A stretch of DNA of 34,361 nucleotides, from the NCBI RefSeq assembly GCF_020687245.1, contig NZ_JAJEQG010000025.1, positions 1-34,361 of the forward strand, read 5' to 3'. Positions within the stretch are counted from its first letter, which is position 1. Every line of letters begins with the position of its first letter. A program made the position numbers and the translations under genes. Shown here one piece after another: positions 25,188 through 32,654 of this stretch. Below the pieces are notes generated by a model. That model saw only the letters and a program-made list of their open reading frames with translations, was not told the origin of the DNA and made no database searches. Origin of the DNA: Faecalibacterium longum CLA-AA-H243. Its GTDB lineage: Bacteria; Bacillota; Clostridia; Oscillospirales; Ruminococcaceae.

Positions 25188-26804
25188 CTAGTTGCCTCGA
25201 AGATCGGAAATATCGATTACCTCATCACATTGTTCCAATACCTTCTGATCATGTGAAACCAATAAAATGATCGCCTGCATTTTCCTTTGTTTGAGCAGCG
25301 TCATCAGCTTTTCAATGCTATCTTTGTCAAGAGCAGAAGTCGGCTCATCCAACAGGATCAAAAAGCTTTCTTTACTTAATGCTCTTACAATTGACAGCTT
25401 TTGTTTTTCTCCCCCTGAAAGATTGTTGCCGTTTTCATTGATGTCTTTTGTCAGAAGATCGTCTATTTCCAGCATTTCTATGAGCATTTTTTGTGTCTCT
25501 GCGACAGATTGGCTTTGCTCAATTCCAAAATTCAAAAATGCCTTGACCGACATATTCAACATGACTGGAGTTTGTTCAACATAGGAAATTTTCTGCCGCC
25601 GGAGCAATGGCATATTGAGCCGATCGATCGCAATTCCGTTATAGGAAACGATTCCAGACGTTTCTCCCGAAAAAAGACCGATAAGGGCGTTCAAAAAAGT
25701 TGTCTTGCCAGTTCCATTCTGGCCGTACAGACCATAAATTCTTCCTCGATAAAATGTAATGCTGCAATGATCCAAGAGCATATGGCTTCCATGCCGGAGA
25801 GAAAAGTCTTTGCATTCAACTTTTTGAATCGAATCGATCCCCTGTTCCCCTTTTTCCTCGTCGGGTGATTTCAAAATCTTTTCAATACGTTGAAAAGATA
25901 TTTTGGCATCCTGATAACTTCCAGCCAATCCAATAAAGTATGAAATTGAGCTGATAATCATATTGAAATACGTGTTTATTATGGAAAAGAAACCAACACT
26001 AAGACTACCTGTACTTACTTTGTAGCCGCCAATCCCGACAATGCACACATAAATCAATAAAACTACAAATTGATTTAAATTTGTAAATACGTAGCTTACT
26101 TTGATTGCATGTATCGATGATCCCATCATTTTATCAAAAGCTTCTTGAAATCGACTTTTCATCTCAATATTCAAGGTGTTTCTTTTAATATATTCAAACT
26201 TATTAATCTGTTCTGAACAGCGTGAAAAAAACTCATTCGATTTTTCTTTTTGTATCCTCCGAGAGATATACAATCCCTTCTGATTCCAGAGAAATGTAAT
26301 AATATATACCGGTATCACAGAGAAAACAATCATACAAAGCAATTTATCTGCTCTTAGCACAATTATAGCACTAATAATAATTGTCGCAATTTGAAAGAAA
26401 AAGCTTAGTATGTTGGCAGAGAAAAAAGTTACAAGTGTAGAAGTATCTTTGTTGATTTGATCTATATAATAAGCATTATCAACATTCGTATACTCGCTGT
26501 ATCTTGAGTTAAAAATTTTTTGATAGATATTACTACTGATACTTGCAACTAGCTTCTGATTGAATTTTGTTGATGCCACCGACATAAAATATCGACAGAA
26601 CATTTGCAGACTTCCAATAACAGCGATAACTACGACAAACCAAATAAGCAATTTAAAAGATATCTCTGTAATCAGAAAATCAATATAAAGTCCAGATATG
26701 TATGGAGTCAATATTCCAATAAGCCATAAAAACAATGTGATTGAAAGATAGGCAATCGCTTCTCGCCTAACCTCCTTGATTTTACTCATTAAAAAGCAAA
26801 ACAT
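25188..26804 (-). CDS. ABC exporter (fused membrane and ATPase domains) of the RiPP cluster
   Basis: A 538-residue half-transporter with an N-terminal membrane domain (about six helices, residues 15-300) and a C-terminal nucleotide-binding domain: Walker A GQNGTGKTT near residue 361, signature LSGGEKQKLS near 464, Walker B FLILLDEPTSALD near 482 and the H-loop LLVSHDQ near 516. There is no N-terminal C39 peptidase domain, so it does not cleave a leader itself. ATG 26804 is chosen because GGTGAT lies five bases upstream; GTG 26816 is an alternative. It is the last gene of the minus-strand operon, downstream of the precursor and an attenuator-like hairpin. Likely exports the modified peptide and/or gives self-protection. 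Confidence 0.85.
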   Translation of the reverse strand: MFCFLMSKIKEVRREAIAYLSITLFLWLIGILTPYISGLYIDFLITEISFKLLIWFVVVIAVIGSLQMFCRYFMSVASTKFNQKLVASISSNIYQKIFNSRYSEYTNVDNAYYIDQINKDTSTLVTFFSANILSFFFQIATIIISAIIVLRADKLLCMIVFSVIPVYIITFLWNQKGLYISRRIQKEKSNEFFSRCSEQINKFEYIKRNTLNIEMKSRFQEAFDKMMGSSIHAIKVSYVFTNLNQFVVLLIYVCIVGIGGYKVSTGSLSVGFFSIINTYFNMIISSISYFIGLAGSYQDAKISFQRIEKILKSPDEEKGEQGIDSIQKVECKDFSLRHGSHMLLDHCSITFYRGRIYGLYGQNGTGKTTFLNALIGLFSGETSGIVSYNGIAIDRLNMPLLRRQKISYVEQTPVMLNMSVKAFLNFGIEQSQSVAETQKMLIEMLEIDDLLTKDINENGNNLSGGEKQKLSIVRALSKESFLILLDEPTSALDKDSIEKLMTLLKQRKMQAIILLVSHDQKVLEQCDEVIDISDLRGN

Positions 26805-26826
26805 TTTTATCACCAATCAATATCAT

Positions 26827-26888
26827 AAAAAGCAAGAGCATTGCAACCCTATGGAGAGAATTCCCAAAAGAATCACAATGCCCTTGCT
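26827..26888 (-). terminator. Terminator/attenuator between precursor and exporter
   Basis: Thirteen-base arms AGCAAGAGCATTG (26831-26843) and CAATGCCCTTGCT (26876-26888) pair with one mismatch. On the minus strand the structure is followed by TTTTTA. It lies after the precursor stop and just before the exporter start, which fits partial termination that gives more precursor than transporter mRNA. Confidence 0.75.
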
Positions 26889-26900
26889 CATATAATTGTG

Positions 26901-27077
26901 TCAGCTCATGGTAAATGTGCCTGAACACTCATACGAATTGTAAATCGGCTCGCACGTAAAATCAAAATCGTAACACTGACTCGGGCAAGGCGGTGTGTAT
27001 CCAATGAGACACAAATCCTCAGGACATTCATCGCATACTCTCGGCATGTTAACAATGGGAGGAATTAAAATGTTCAT
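26901..27077 (-). CDS. Seven-cysteine RiPP precursor peptide (candidate)
   Basis: A 58-residue peptide that short-gene filters miss. ATG 27077 has a near-ideal ribosome site (AAAGGAGAA) and the gene stops with TGA at 26901. The first 14 residues (MNILIPPIVNMPRV) carry no cysteine and may serve as a short leader. The rest has seven cysteines at residues 15, 18, 23, 31, 35, 42 and 51, with many Asp, Glu, Tyr, Pro and Thr between them and a SGTFTMS end. The size, cysteine spacing and place between a SPASM maturase and an exporter support a precursor of a thioether-bridged peptide (sacti- or ranthipeptide type). No double-glycine cleavage site. I do not recognise a named family, and no bridge pattern can be deduced. 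Confidence 0.8.
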   Translation of the reverse strand: MNILIPPIVNMPRVCDECPEDLCLIGYTPPCPSQCYDFDFTCEPIYNSYECSGTFTMS

Positions 27078-27155
27078 ACTGTTCTCCTTTCGATTATAAT
27101 ATTAGAGATAACATCAATATTAGCATGCATCTACCGATGCTATTCTCATCCATCA

Positions 27156-27914
27156 TTAATTTTTAAAATGGACTTCGATTCGACCATTCTCCACGTAGAG
27201 ATTCATTGCGTGTTGATTCGCAGCATCCAAGCGAGATTTCAACATACAAGAACCATTTTTGACCCTAGCCTTTACCGTGTAATCCTCATACCTGCCTACA
27301 ACATCTCCCTTGATCTCTCCGTTCTTCACCGTGCAATCGTATTGAGAGGAAGTTGGATGTTCGAACACTACGGAGCCGTTTTCAATTTCTGATTTTATTC
27401 TGTCAGACTGTGTTTTTGAAAACACCGAAGATCCATTTTTTAACTCAGTGCAGATTTCCTTGGCTGTAATAGAATCCATCTCTACATTGCCTCCGGACGG
27501 ATTTTCTACAACGATCGACTTATACTGACGCTGGGGCAGGACAATCTCCAGGTCATAGGCGCTGTCCACCTCAAACTGCATAATCGTTCCGTTGATGGTG
27601 ACAACTTTCGGGGGTGGGGCTTTTAATTTTTGGACGACCAGGGTGCCGTTCTCGACCTGAATCTCGTACAGTGCTTCCGCTGTCGTATCCGCATAGCGGA
27701 CGCAGACTTCCTCTCCCTCCCCCGGTAGGAAGCGGACCGTCGACCCCTCCTCCTGGACTTGGACAGCGGTCACTTCCTCCAATGTTGAAAACTGTCGCCT
27801 TACCGCCTGTACTTCTGTGGGTTGCTCTGCCAATACATGCATTCCCATCCCCCCCATCACACTAAAGATCCAAACAGTAGAAACCAAGGGAATCAAGAAT
27901 CGCGATACAGGCAT
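27156..27914 (-). CDS. Secreted DUF4097-like beta-repeat protein in the RiPP operon
   Basis: A 252-residue protein with an N-terminal signal peptide or anchor (FLIPLVSTVWIFSVMGGMGMHVLA) followed by short beta-strand repeats of the type KNGSSVF, ENGSVVF, VKNGEIKG and VENGRIEV, spaced about 20 residues apart. This is the look of DUF4097/putative-adhesin beta-solenoids. ATG 27914 has GGGAGGT seven bases upstream. It lies 39 bases after the maturase stop and 78 bases before the precursor start, so it belongs to the operon. Its role is not known: a surface receptor, chaperone or immunity protein is inference. The 5' half is locally G+C-richer than the rest of the cargo. Confidence 0.7.
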   Translation of the reverse strand: MPVSRFLIPLVSTVWIFSVMGGMGMHVLAEQPTEVQAVRRQFSTLEEVTAVQVQEEGSTVRFLPGEGEEVCVRYADTTAEALYEIQVENGTLVVQKLKAPPPKVVTINGTIMQFEVDSAYDLEIVLPQRQYKSIVVENPSGGNVEMDSITAKEICTELKNGSSVFSKTQSDRIKSEIENGSVVFEHPTSSQYDCTVKNGEIKGDVVGRYEDYTVKARVKNGSCMLKSRLDAANQHAMNLYVENGRIEVHFKN

Positions 27915-27953
27915 ATTATTACCTCCCTTTAATATTTGAGCTTTGTTCAGACA

Positions 27954-29246
27954 TTATGTTGTGGAAACAAGGGTTCGTGTATATTCAATAAGGTAGTCCT
28001 TCATGCGAAAATTCAATTGATGACAAATTGTTTTACCTTCCACACGACTATGGGGGCAGCCTCCCATACACACCGGCAACAGCTTGCATTCTTTGCACTT
28101 GGGATCTTCAAAGAAATCGCAAGATGAATATTCGGAAATCAATTTTGTGCTTTGCAGACTATTTTCTCCAAAGTTGATATTCCCGACTGCTTTTGAAATC
28201 TCACCAATATCGTTCCAGCACTTATACAAATATCCTTTTTCATCAACGACCCACCCGTTATAGAAATCAGAAACGCAGTGATTGCCACGAGGTCTCGGAT
28301 ATGTTGTTTGAAACGGAATATTGTTTTTCTTCATAAAATACAAGTTGTATTTTGAATAGAGTTCATTTGTAAGACATTTATCAGCCTCATACGTTCCATT
28401 GTATGGAATAACCAGCCCGAGATAGGGGTGGATGTATTCCAACATGTTTTCTTGCTTCAAATGAGATACTACCTCGTTGGCTAATTCGATATTTTTAATA
28501 TCGACGTTGATTCTTAGATGCACATGTAAGATACCACAGATACTTTTTAGATTATTCATAATAACATCGTATGTTCCCTGTCCATTAACCGTTGGACGCC
28601 GTTCATTATGAATTTCTTTTGGTCCATCCACAGTAACTTGTGCATATCGTACATTATATTTTTTCAGCTTTTCTGCATTTTCCGGCGTCAAAAGATACCC
28701 ATTTGTAATAATTCCCGCTTGGTATTGAAGCTCTTTCTCTTCACACAAAGCTATAATCTGTTCGGACAGGCTTTCGATGACAGACATTCCCAAAAGAGGT
28801 TCTCCACCAAACCAAGTAACATTAATGTTTTTCACTCCATCCAAGTGGGATTTGATAAAGTTCATCAATGCAATTTGTGTTTCCCCATCCATCAGGGAAT
28901 TGCCATAATGCCCTTTCTCAAAACAATAAATGCATCTGAAATTACACGCCATCGTAGGTGCAATAGTTAAGGATAGCAAATTCTTGTTATACCGCCCCTG
29001 CATCATATTGGTTTTGATTAGGAACTTCTCGTCCACTTCTGCTGGAAGCAGATAACCGCATTTCAAAAGATTCTTGAGGAACTCCGCATCCTCAATTTCT
29101 TTTCCTTTCTCCTGAAACCCCTTATACTGCTTATACTGATCTTCATGCACTACTGCCAGTGCACCAGTGCGTGAGTTGTAAAATACAATCTGATCTTTGC
29201 CCAGGTCATCATAAATGAAGTTGTAGGCAGATTCCTTTAGGTGCAT
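27954..29246 (-). CDS. Radical SAM/SPASM peptide maturase
   Basis: A 430-residue radical S-adenosylmethionine enzyme that should install thioether or related crosslinks in the neighbouring Cys-rich peptide. The N-terminal 85 residues carry the ESAYNFI...YNSRTGALAVV pattern common to SPASM peptide maturases. The SAM-binding cluster motif is CNFRCIYC (Cys 101, 105, 108), followed by WFGGEPLL. The C-terminal SPASM domain shows the full spacing, with Cys near 324 and 343 (GYLYKC), then 376, 384, 387 (CKEC), 393, 397 (CMGGC) and 408, so two auxiliary Fe-S clusters are expected. ATG 29246 is chosen over 29267 because CAGGAGGGAT lies seven bases upstream. First gene of the operon. Confidence 0.92.
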   Translation of the reverse strand: MHLKESAYNFIYDDLGKDQIVFYNSRTGALAVVHEDQYKQYKGFQEKGKEIEDAEFLKNLLKCGYLLPAEVDEKFLIKTNMMQGRYNKNLLSLTIAPTMACNFRCIYCFEKGHYGNSLMDGETQIALMNFIKSHLDGVKNINVTWFGGEPLLGMSVIESLSEQIIALCEEKELQYQAGIITNGYLLTPENAEKLKKYNVRYAQVTVDGPKEIHNERRPTVNGQGTYDVIMNNLKSICGILHVHLRINVDIKNIELANEVVSHLKQENMLEYIHPYLGLVIPYNGTYEADKCLTNELYSKYNLYFMKKNNIPFQTTYPRPRGNHCVSDFYNGWVVDEKGYLYKCWNDIGEISKAVGNINFGENSLQSTKLISEYSSCDFFEDPKCKECKLLPVCMGGCPHSRVEGKTICHQLNFRMKDYLIEYTRTLVSTT

Positions 29247-29306
29247 TTTAATCCCTCCTGTGAACAACTTTTGTCTGGCAGCCCTTATTCCAGCGCTTTG
29301 GTCGTC

Positions 29307-29373
29307 TTTATATTAGCACTGTTGAGAGATGAATTTGGCATTTTTCAGTACAAACAGGCTTTTGTGCAGTGAA
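29307..29373 (-). promoter_or_regulatory. RiPP operon promoter with LytTR-type direct repeats
   Basis: Reading the minus strand: TTTTTCACTGCACAAA with ACTG at 29370-29367, a second half-site TTTGTACTGAAAAA with ACTG at 29349-29346, exactly 21 bases later, then a -10 box TATAAA at 29312-29307, 37 bases downstream of the second ACTG. The expected -35 position has no consensus, which fits activation by a bound regulator. The same layout occurs before agrB. Confidence 0.7.
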
Positions 29374-29470
29374 AAAGGGAATTGTGGCAGCTGTGGCCTC
29401 CTCTACACAAAAAAAGATCCCCAAAAACGCGGCTTCTTGCTGCGCCACTTCTGGTAAATCAACGCATATA

Positions 29471-29506
29471 TAACAAAAGTGACCTTGGTTCATTCACCAA
29501 GGTCAC
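29471..29506 (-). terminator. Intrinsic terminator of the XRE repressor gene
   Basis: Perfect ten-pair stem GTGACCTTGG/CCAAGGTCAC with an eight-base loop, overlapping the repressor stop codon. On the minus strand it is followed by TTTTGTTA. It would insulate the RiPP operon from repressor transcription. Confidence 0.85.
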
Positions 29507-29745
29507 TCGATCCCTAAGAGCCACAAAACGGAAACATTCAACGTCTTTGCTATCATCTTTATCTCATAATCAGCAACAAAGCGAGTGCCGATCTCAATTC
29601 TACTGATACAGTCTCTTTCTAATTCCACTCCTTCCAGCTTTAACCGTACAGCCAACGCTTTCTGTGATAGATGCATCTTGATTCGAGCTTCTCGAATGCG
29701 TTCTCCGCTAATATTTTTCTTGCCATTAAAATCATAGATTTTCAT
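29503..29745 (-). CDS. Small XRE-family transcriptional regulator
   Basis: An 80-residue, single-domain Cro/CI-type DNA-binding protein with the helix-turn-helix at about residues 13-65 (ISGERIREARIKMHLSQKAL, then DCISRIEIGTRFVADYEI) and a short end (LLGIE). ATG 29745 follows GAGG at seven bases; GTG 29751 is too close to that site. It sits between the RiPP operon and the agr-like genes and is divergent from the response regulator. Three TGCTAA elements in the divergent promoter region are likely binding sites, so it may repress itself and the agr-like genes. It is complete and ends in its own terminator. Confidence 0.85.
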   Translation of the reverse strand: MKIYDFNGKKNISGERIREARIKMHLSQKALAVRLKLEGVELERDCISRIEIGTRFVADYEIKMIAKTLNVSVLWLLGIE

Positions 29746-29761
29746 AGGCACGCCTCATTTT

Positions 29762-29820
29762 ATGCTAATCATCAGAACTTTTCTTGACTTTAGCATAAAT
29801 CCAAGCTTTAATTGTGCTAA
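29762..29820. promoter_or_regulatory. Likely operators: three TGCTAA elements
   Basis: TATGCTAAT (TGCTAA 29763-29768), inverted TTTAGCATA (29789-29797) and TGTGCTAAAG (TGCTAA 29815-29820) stand 25-27 bases apart in the divergent region between the XRE gene and the response regulator. The first two form an inverted repeat. This is a plausible autoregulatory operator set. Confidence 0.5.
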
Positions 29821-29844
29821 AGATAAGCACATCTTAAAAAATCA

Positions 29845-29874
29845 TTGACAGAGTGAGGCAAATAGCTGTATGGT
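29845..29874 (+). promoter_or_regulatory. Promoter of the agrA-like gene
   Basis: TTGACA (29845-29850), 18-base spacer, TATGGT (29869-29874). Transcription would start near 29881, which excludes the upstream in-frame ATG at 29870 as the main start and supports ATG 29912. Confidence 0.6.
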
Positions 29875-29911
29875 AAAAAGAAAAAGGCAAGTCGAAAGGT
29901 GCGTGTCTCTT

Positions 29912-30628
29912 ATGAGAATTGCTATTCTTGATGATGATCCGCGATTCTCTGATAAATTATATCAGAAAATCAGTATGGAGTTTGCAAAACGAGATTGGGC
30001 TTTAAACTGCCGTATTTTCTCCCATCCGCAAGATCTGCTAAATTCTAATCTTGGCACTCTGCACGCTGTATTTTTGGATGTTGATATGCCAGAGATGAAC
30101 GGCCTGGAGGTTGCCTCTCAAATCCGTCAGCACTACCCCGACCTTATATTGGTATTTATAACGGCCTTTTTGCAATTTGCCCCCAGTGGATATAAAGTTA
30201 GTGCTTTCCGTTATATTTTGAAAGAAAACTATATAGAAGAACTTGACTCCTGTCTGGATGCGATTCAAGACAAACTCTTGGACGGCAAGGAAACGATCGT
30301 GGTTGACTCAAAAAACCTTCAGATTGAAATTCCCTTACGAGACATTTTATACGTTGAGGGTACTCCCTATCGTTGTGTTTTATTACACACAACAGAAGCT
30401 GCTTCCCCTGTATTAGAGTGCCGTGGAAAAATGAACGATTATACCGAACGGTTGTCTGGCAAAGGCTTTATTCGCCTGCAAAAAAGTTTTCTCGTTAATA
30501 TGTCTTATATCAGCAAAATTTCAGGATATACAGCGCAATTACGAAATGGCGAGATCTTAAAGGTCTCTGAAAAAGATTACAAAGCAATCTGTGCAGAGTA
30601 TCTTATGTGGAAAGGCCGCCGCTTATGA
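29912..30628 (+). CDS. agrA: AgrA-like LytTR response regulator
   Basis: A 238-residue response regulator with an N-terminal receiver domain (MRIAILDDDP at the start, phosphoacceptor Asp56 in FLDVDMPEMNG) and a C-terminal LytTR DNA-binding domain (about 135-236) containing ILYVEGTPYRCVLL and GFIRLQKSFLVNMSYISKI. This is the family of AgrA, which binds pairs of short direct repeats one helical face apart. ATG 29912 has AAAGGTG upstream and lies downstream of a promoter. Its stop shares ATGA with the kinase gene. Predicted to activate the agrBD and RiPP promoters through the 21-base repeats; that link is inference. Confidence 0.88.
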   Translation: MRIAILDDDPRFSDKLYQKISMEFAKRDWALNCRIFSHPQDLLNSNLGTLHAVFLDVDMPEMNGLEVASQIRQHYPDLILVFITAFLQFAPSGYKVSAFRYILKENYIEELDSCLDAIQDKLLDGKETIVVDSKNLQIEIPLRDILYVEGTPYRCVLLHTTEAASPVLECRGKMNDYTERLSGKGFIRLQKSFLVNMSYISKISGYTAQLRNGEILKVSEKDYKAICAEYLMWKGRRL

Positions 30629-31950
30629 GTTATGAACTATCCCTCCTCTTAAACTATTTTGTAGTATTTATCGAAGTTTTAGCTTTTATGGTTTTTTCCG
30701 GCGCTTTCTTTCAGAAAAAGATCACCTCAAGTAAATTTATACTCTCTACCGTTGTGTTGACGGGTCTGAACTTTATTTGCCTGGCGATTTCAGAGTCAAA
30801 TGTGCTTTTCAAGCTGGTGCTTCTCACTTGTGTTGACTCGCTTTGGCTCGTTGTAATATACCGTGTTCCTTCGATAAAATGTATCGCAATTTCAGTTTTG
30901 TTTTCATCATTTATAAACATTGCCGACAATTTCTTTTTTATGGCCATTACAATTCTGAAAAATATCACCATGCAAGAATTGTATCGTGACCCATATGGAT
31001 ACTATCTGATTTGTTATATTGCAAAGATCTTTGAAATATTGCTATTTACGATTTTCAAATCAGCTGTAAAACAGCGATTTTATTTTCATCACACCACATG
31101 GAAACACTGGTTGAAAATTTTTGTTTTGCCCATTGTCTCTATGTTTATTTCCGTTTTCTTGTGGCATTTATATTGGATCGTTCCTTTTGCTGCAAGAGAA
31201 ATCTTATTCTGCACAATTGCTTTGTTTATAATGAATGCTTTTGCATTTATTACGCTAAATTATTTGGATCGAGAACAGCAGCTTATCCAAGATAATACAG
31301 TTTTGACACAAAACATCAAATATCAAAACGATATTGTTGAAGCTTGGGCAACCGCCTATAAGAACCAGCGAAAAATGACCCATGATTTTCAAAATCAACT
31401 CAGCATCATTTACGGCTTGGCAGAATGCGAAGCTCCTCATAGCGAATTGTTGCCCTATATTCAAACGGTCATGAAAGATAGTATGAGCACTTCACTGATC
31501 GTTAAGACGGGCAGGCTGGTTGTAGATGTGCTTTTGAGTCAGAAATACCATATCGCGCAGTCAAAAGGGGTTCACTTCTTATTTCAATTGGATGATCTCA
31601 CCTGTTTTGGACTGAAAGATGAGCATCTTGTTGTTGTCCTCTCTAATTTGGTTGACAACGCCATTGAAGCTTGTGAGAAGATCACAGATGATAAAAGTAA
31701 AAAAATCACCCTTGTGATGAAAGTAGAAGAAGAGAGCAGTTTTCTTTATATTGAAAATATGACCGCATTTCCTGTAAAAGTTTTAGACAATCAAGTTGTG
31801 CTGCCTTCCAAACGATCCGAAGAACACGGCTACGGATTGAAGAATGTTGCTGCAATTCTAAATCGTTATAAGGCCGTTTTTGCCGTAGCCTATAAAGAAG
31901 ATTCGAGCCTATTTTGCTTCTCTGCCCAAATTCCTGAAACTCTTTCATAA
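30625..31950 (+). CDS. agrC: AgrC-like GHKL sensor histidine kinase
   Basis: A 441-residue sensor kinase with about six N-terminal transmembrane helices (residues 1-205), a linker coiled coil, the phosphoacceptor His253 in KMTHDFQNQLSIIYGLAE and a C-terminal GHKL ATPase with the N-box NLVDNAIEACEK near residue 345 and the G-box EHGYGLKN near 400. This is the AgrC plan, in which the membrane domain binds the cyclic peptide pheromone. The start overlaps the regulator stop (ATGA at 30625), so the pair is co-translated. Closest alternative is another GHKL kinase of the bacteriocin type, such as ComD or BlpH; the adjacent agrB and agrD favour AgrC. Confidence 0.87.
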   Translation: MSYELSLLLNYFVVFIEVLAFMVFSGAFFQKKITSSKFILSTVVLTGLNFICLAISESNVLFKLVLLTCVDSLWLVVIYRVPSIKCIAISVLFSSFINIADNFFFMAITILKNITMQELYRDPYGYYLICYIAKIFEILLFTIFKSAVKQRFYFHHTTWKHWLKIFVLPIVSMFISVFLWHLYWIVPFAAREILFCTIALFIMNAFAFITLNYLDREQQLIQDNTVLTQNIKYQNDIVEAWATAYKNQRKMTHDFQNQLSIIYGLAECEAPHSELLPYIQTVMKDSMSTSLIVKTGRLVVDVLLSQKYHIAQSKGVHFLFQLDDLTCFGLKDEHLVVVLSNLVDNAIEACEKITDDKSKKITLVMKVEEESSFLYIENMTAFPVKVLDNQVVLPSKRSEEHGYGLKNVAAILNRYKAVFAVAYKEDSSLFCFSAQIPETLS

Positions 31951-31961
31951 GCGTATACCGA

Positions 31962-32028
31962 TTTCACTGCAAAAATAGCCAATCTCACTGCAAAATCTAC
32001 ATATAGTTCTAAAAATGTGTTATATACT
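31962..32028 (+). promoter_or_regulatory. agrBD promoter with LytTR-type direct repeats
   Basis: Two copies of TCACTGCAAAA begin at 31964 and 31985, exactly 21 bases apart, followed 36 bases after the second ACTG by TATACT (32023-32028). The -35 position is not consensus. The arrangement and the core TTTCACTGCA match the RiPP operon promoter at 29307-29373. Confidence 0.72.
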
Positions 32029-32051
32029 GTCCAAAGAGAGGTATAAAACAG

Positions 32052-32654
32052 ATGCTTCATAGCATTTCCCGCCGATTGACCGAATGGTTTTTCCGGCACA
32101 ATTGGGTCGAAGAAAACAATTACACCTGGTGTCTTTATGTAGTTGAAAAAAAACTTCTTCAATTCTGTTTTCTTCTGATCCTGTCGATTTGTTGCATTAT
32201 TTCCAATCAATATTTCAACACGCTTGTTTTTATGGCAACAATGTATTTTTTGCGTCGGCGAATGGGTGGATGGCATGCTCCTTATAATTGGATGTGTATT
32301 CTGCTGACAACAGTAACAACCTTCATTGTTCTTTATATATTCGCCCCTGTTCTGATGCGCATAAATTCGCTCACCATGTGGACACTTGATATTCTATTGA
32401 TTCTAGCTGCATTTAGAACCAACCCTATTTATCCGCCGCAACTACACTTTGAACAAGAAATCATATCTTCAAACCGGAAAAAAAAGAATTTCACACTTGT
32501 CTGTATTACAATCATACAAGTCATTTCTGTCCAGCTTGGGTTCCCTCAGGTACTGATTTTTAGTTTTAATGGCATACTAGTCAGTATACTGCTTATAGTG
32601 GCCGAGAAAATCAAACAGAAGCATGGAGGTTTTTTGTATGAAGCTGTTGAATAA
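32052..32654 (+). CDS. agrB: AgrB-like peptide-processing endopeptidase
   Basis: A 200-residue membrane cysteine endopeptidase that cleaves and cyclises the AgrD pro-peptide. The family signature is clear: RRRMGGWHAPYNWMC with His75 and Cys82, the same seven-residue spacing as the catalytic pair of staphylococcal AgrB. Several hydrophobic helices (about 35-50, 54-66, 84-104, 110-125 and 147-185) follow the usual topology. ATG 32052 has GAGAGG about ten bases upstream, and its 3' end overlaps the agrD start by 17 bases. Complete in length. Confidence 0.92.
   Translation: MLHSISRRLTEWFFRHNWVEENNYTWCLYVVEKKLLQFCFLLILSICCIISNQYFNTLVFMATMYFLRRRMGGWHAPYNWMCILLTTVTTFIVLYIFAPVLMRINSLTMWTLDILLILAAFRTNPIYPPQLHFEQEIISSNRKKKNFTLVCITIIQVISVQLGFPQVLIFSFNGILVSILLIVAEKIKQKHGGFLYEAVE

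Noticed and set aside
27093-27098. TATAAT on the minus strand just before the precursor as a separate promoter
   Set aside because: A transcript from it would begin at or inside the ribosome site and no -35 box lies at a suitable distance.
29308-29493. 61-residue minus-strand frame upstream of the maturase
   Set aside because: It overlies the RiPP promoter repeats, has no ribosome site, and shows no family likeness.
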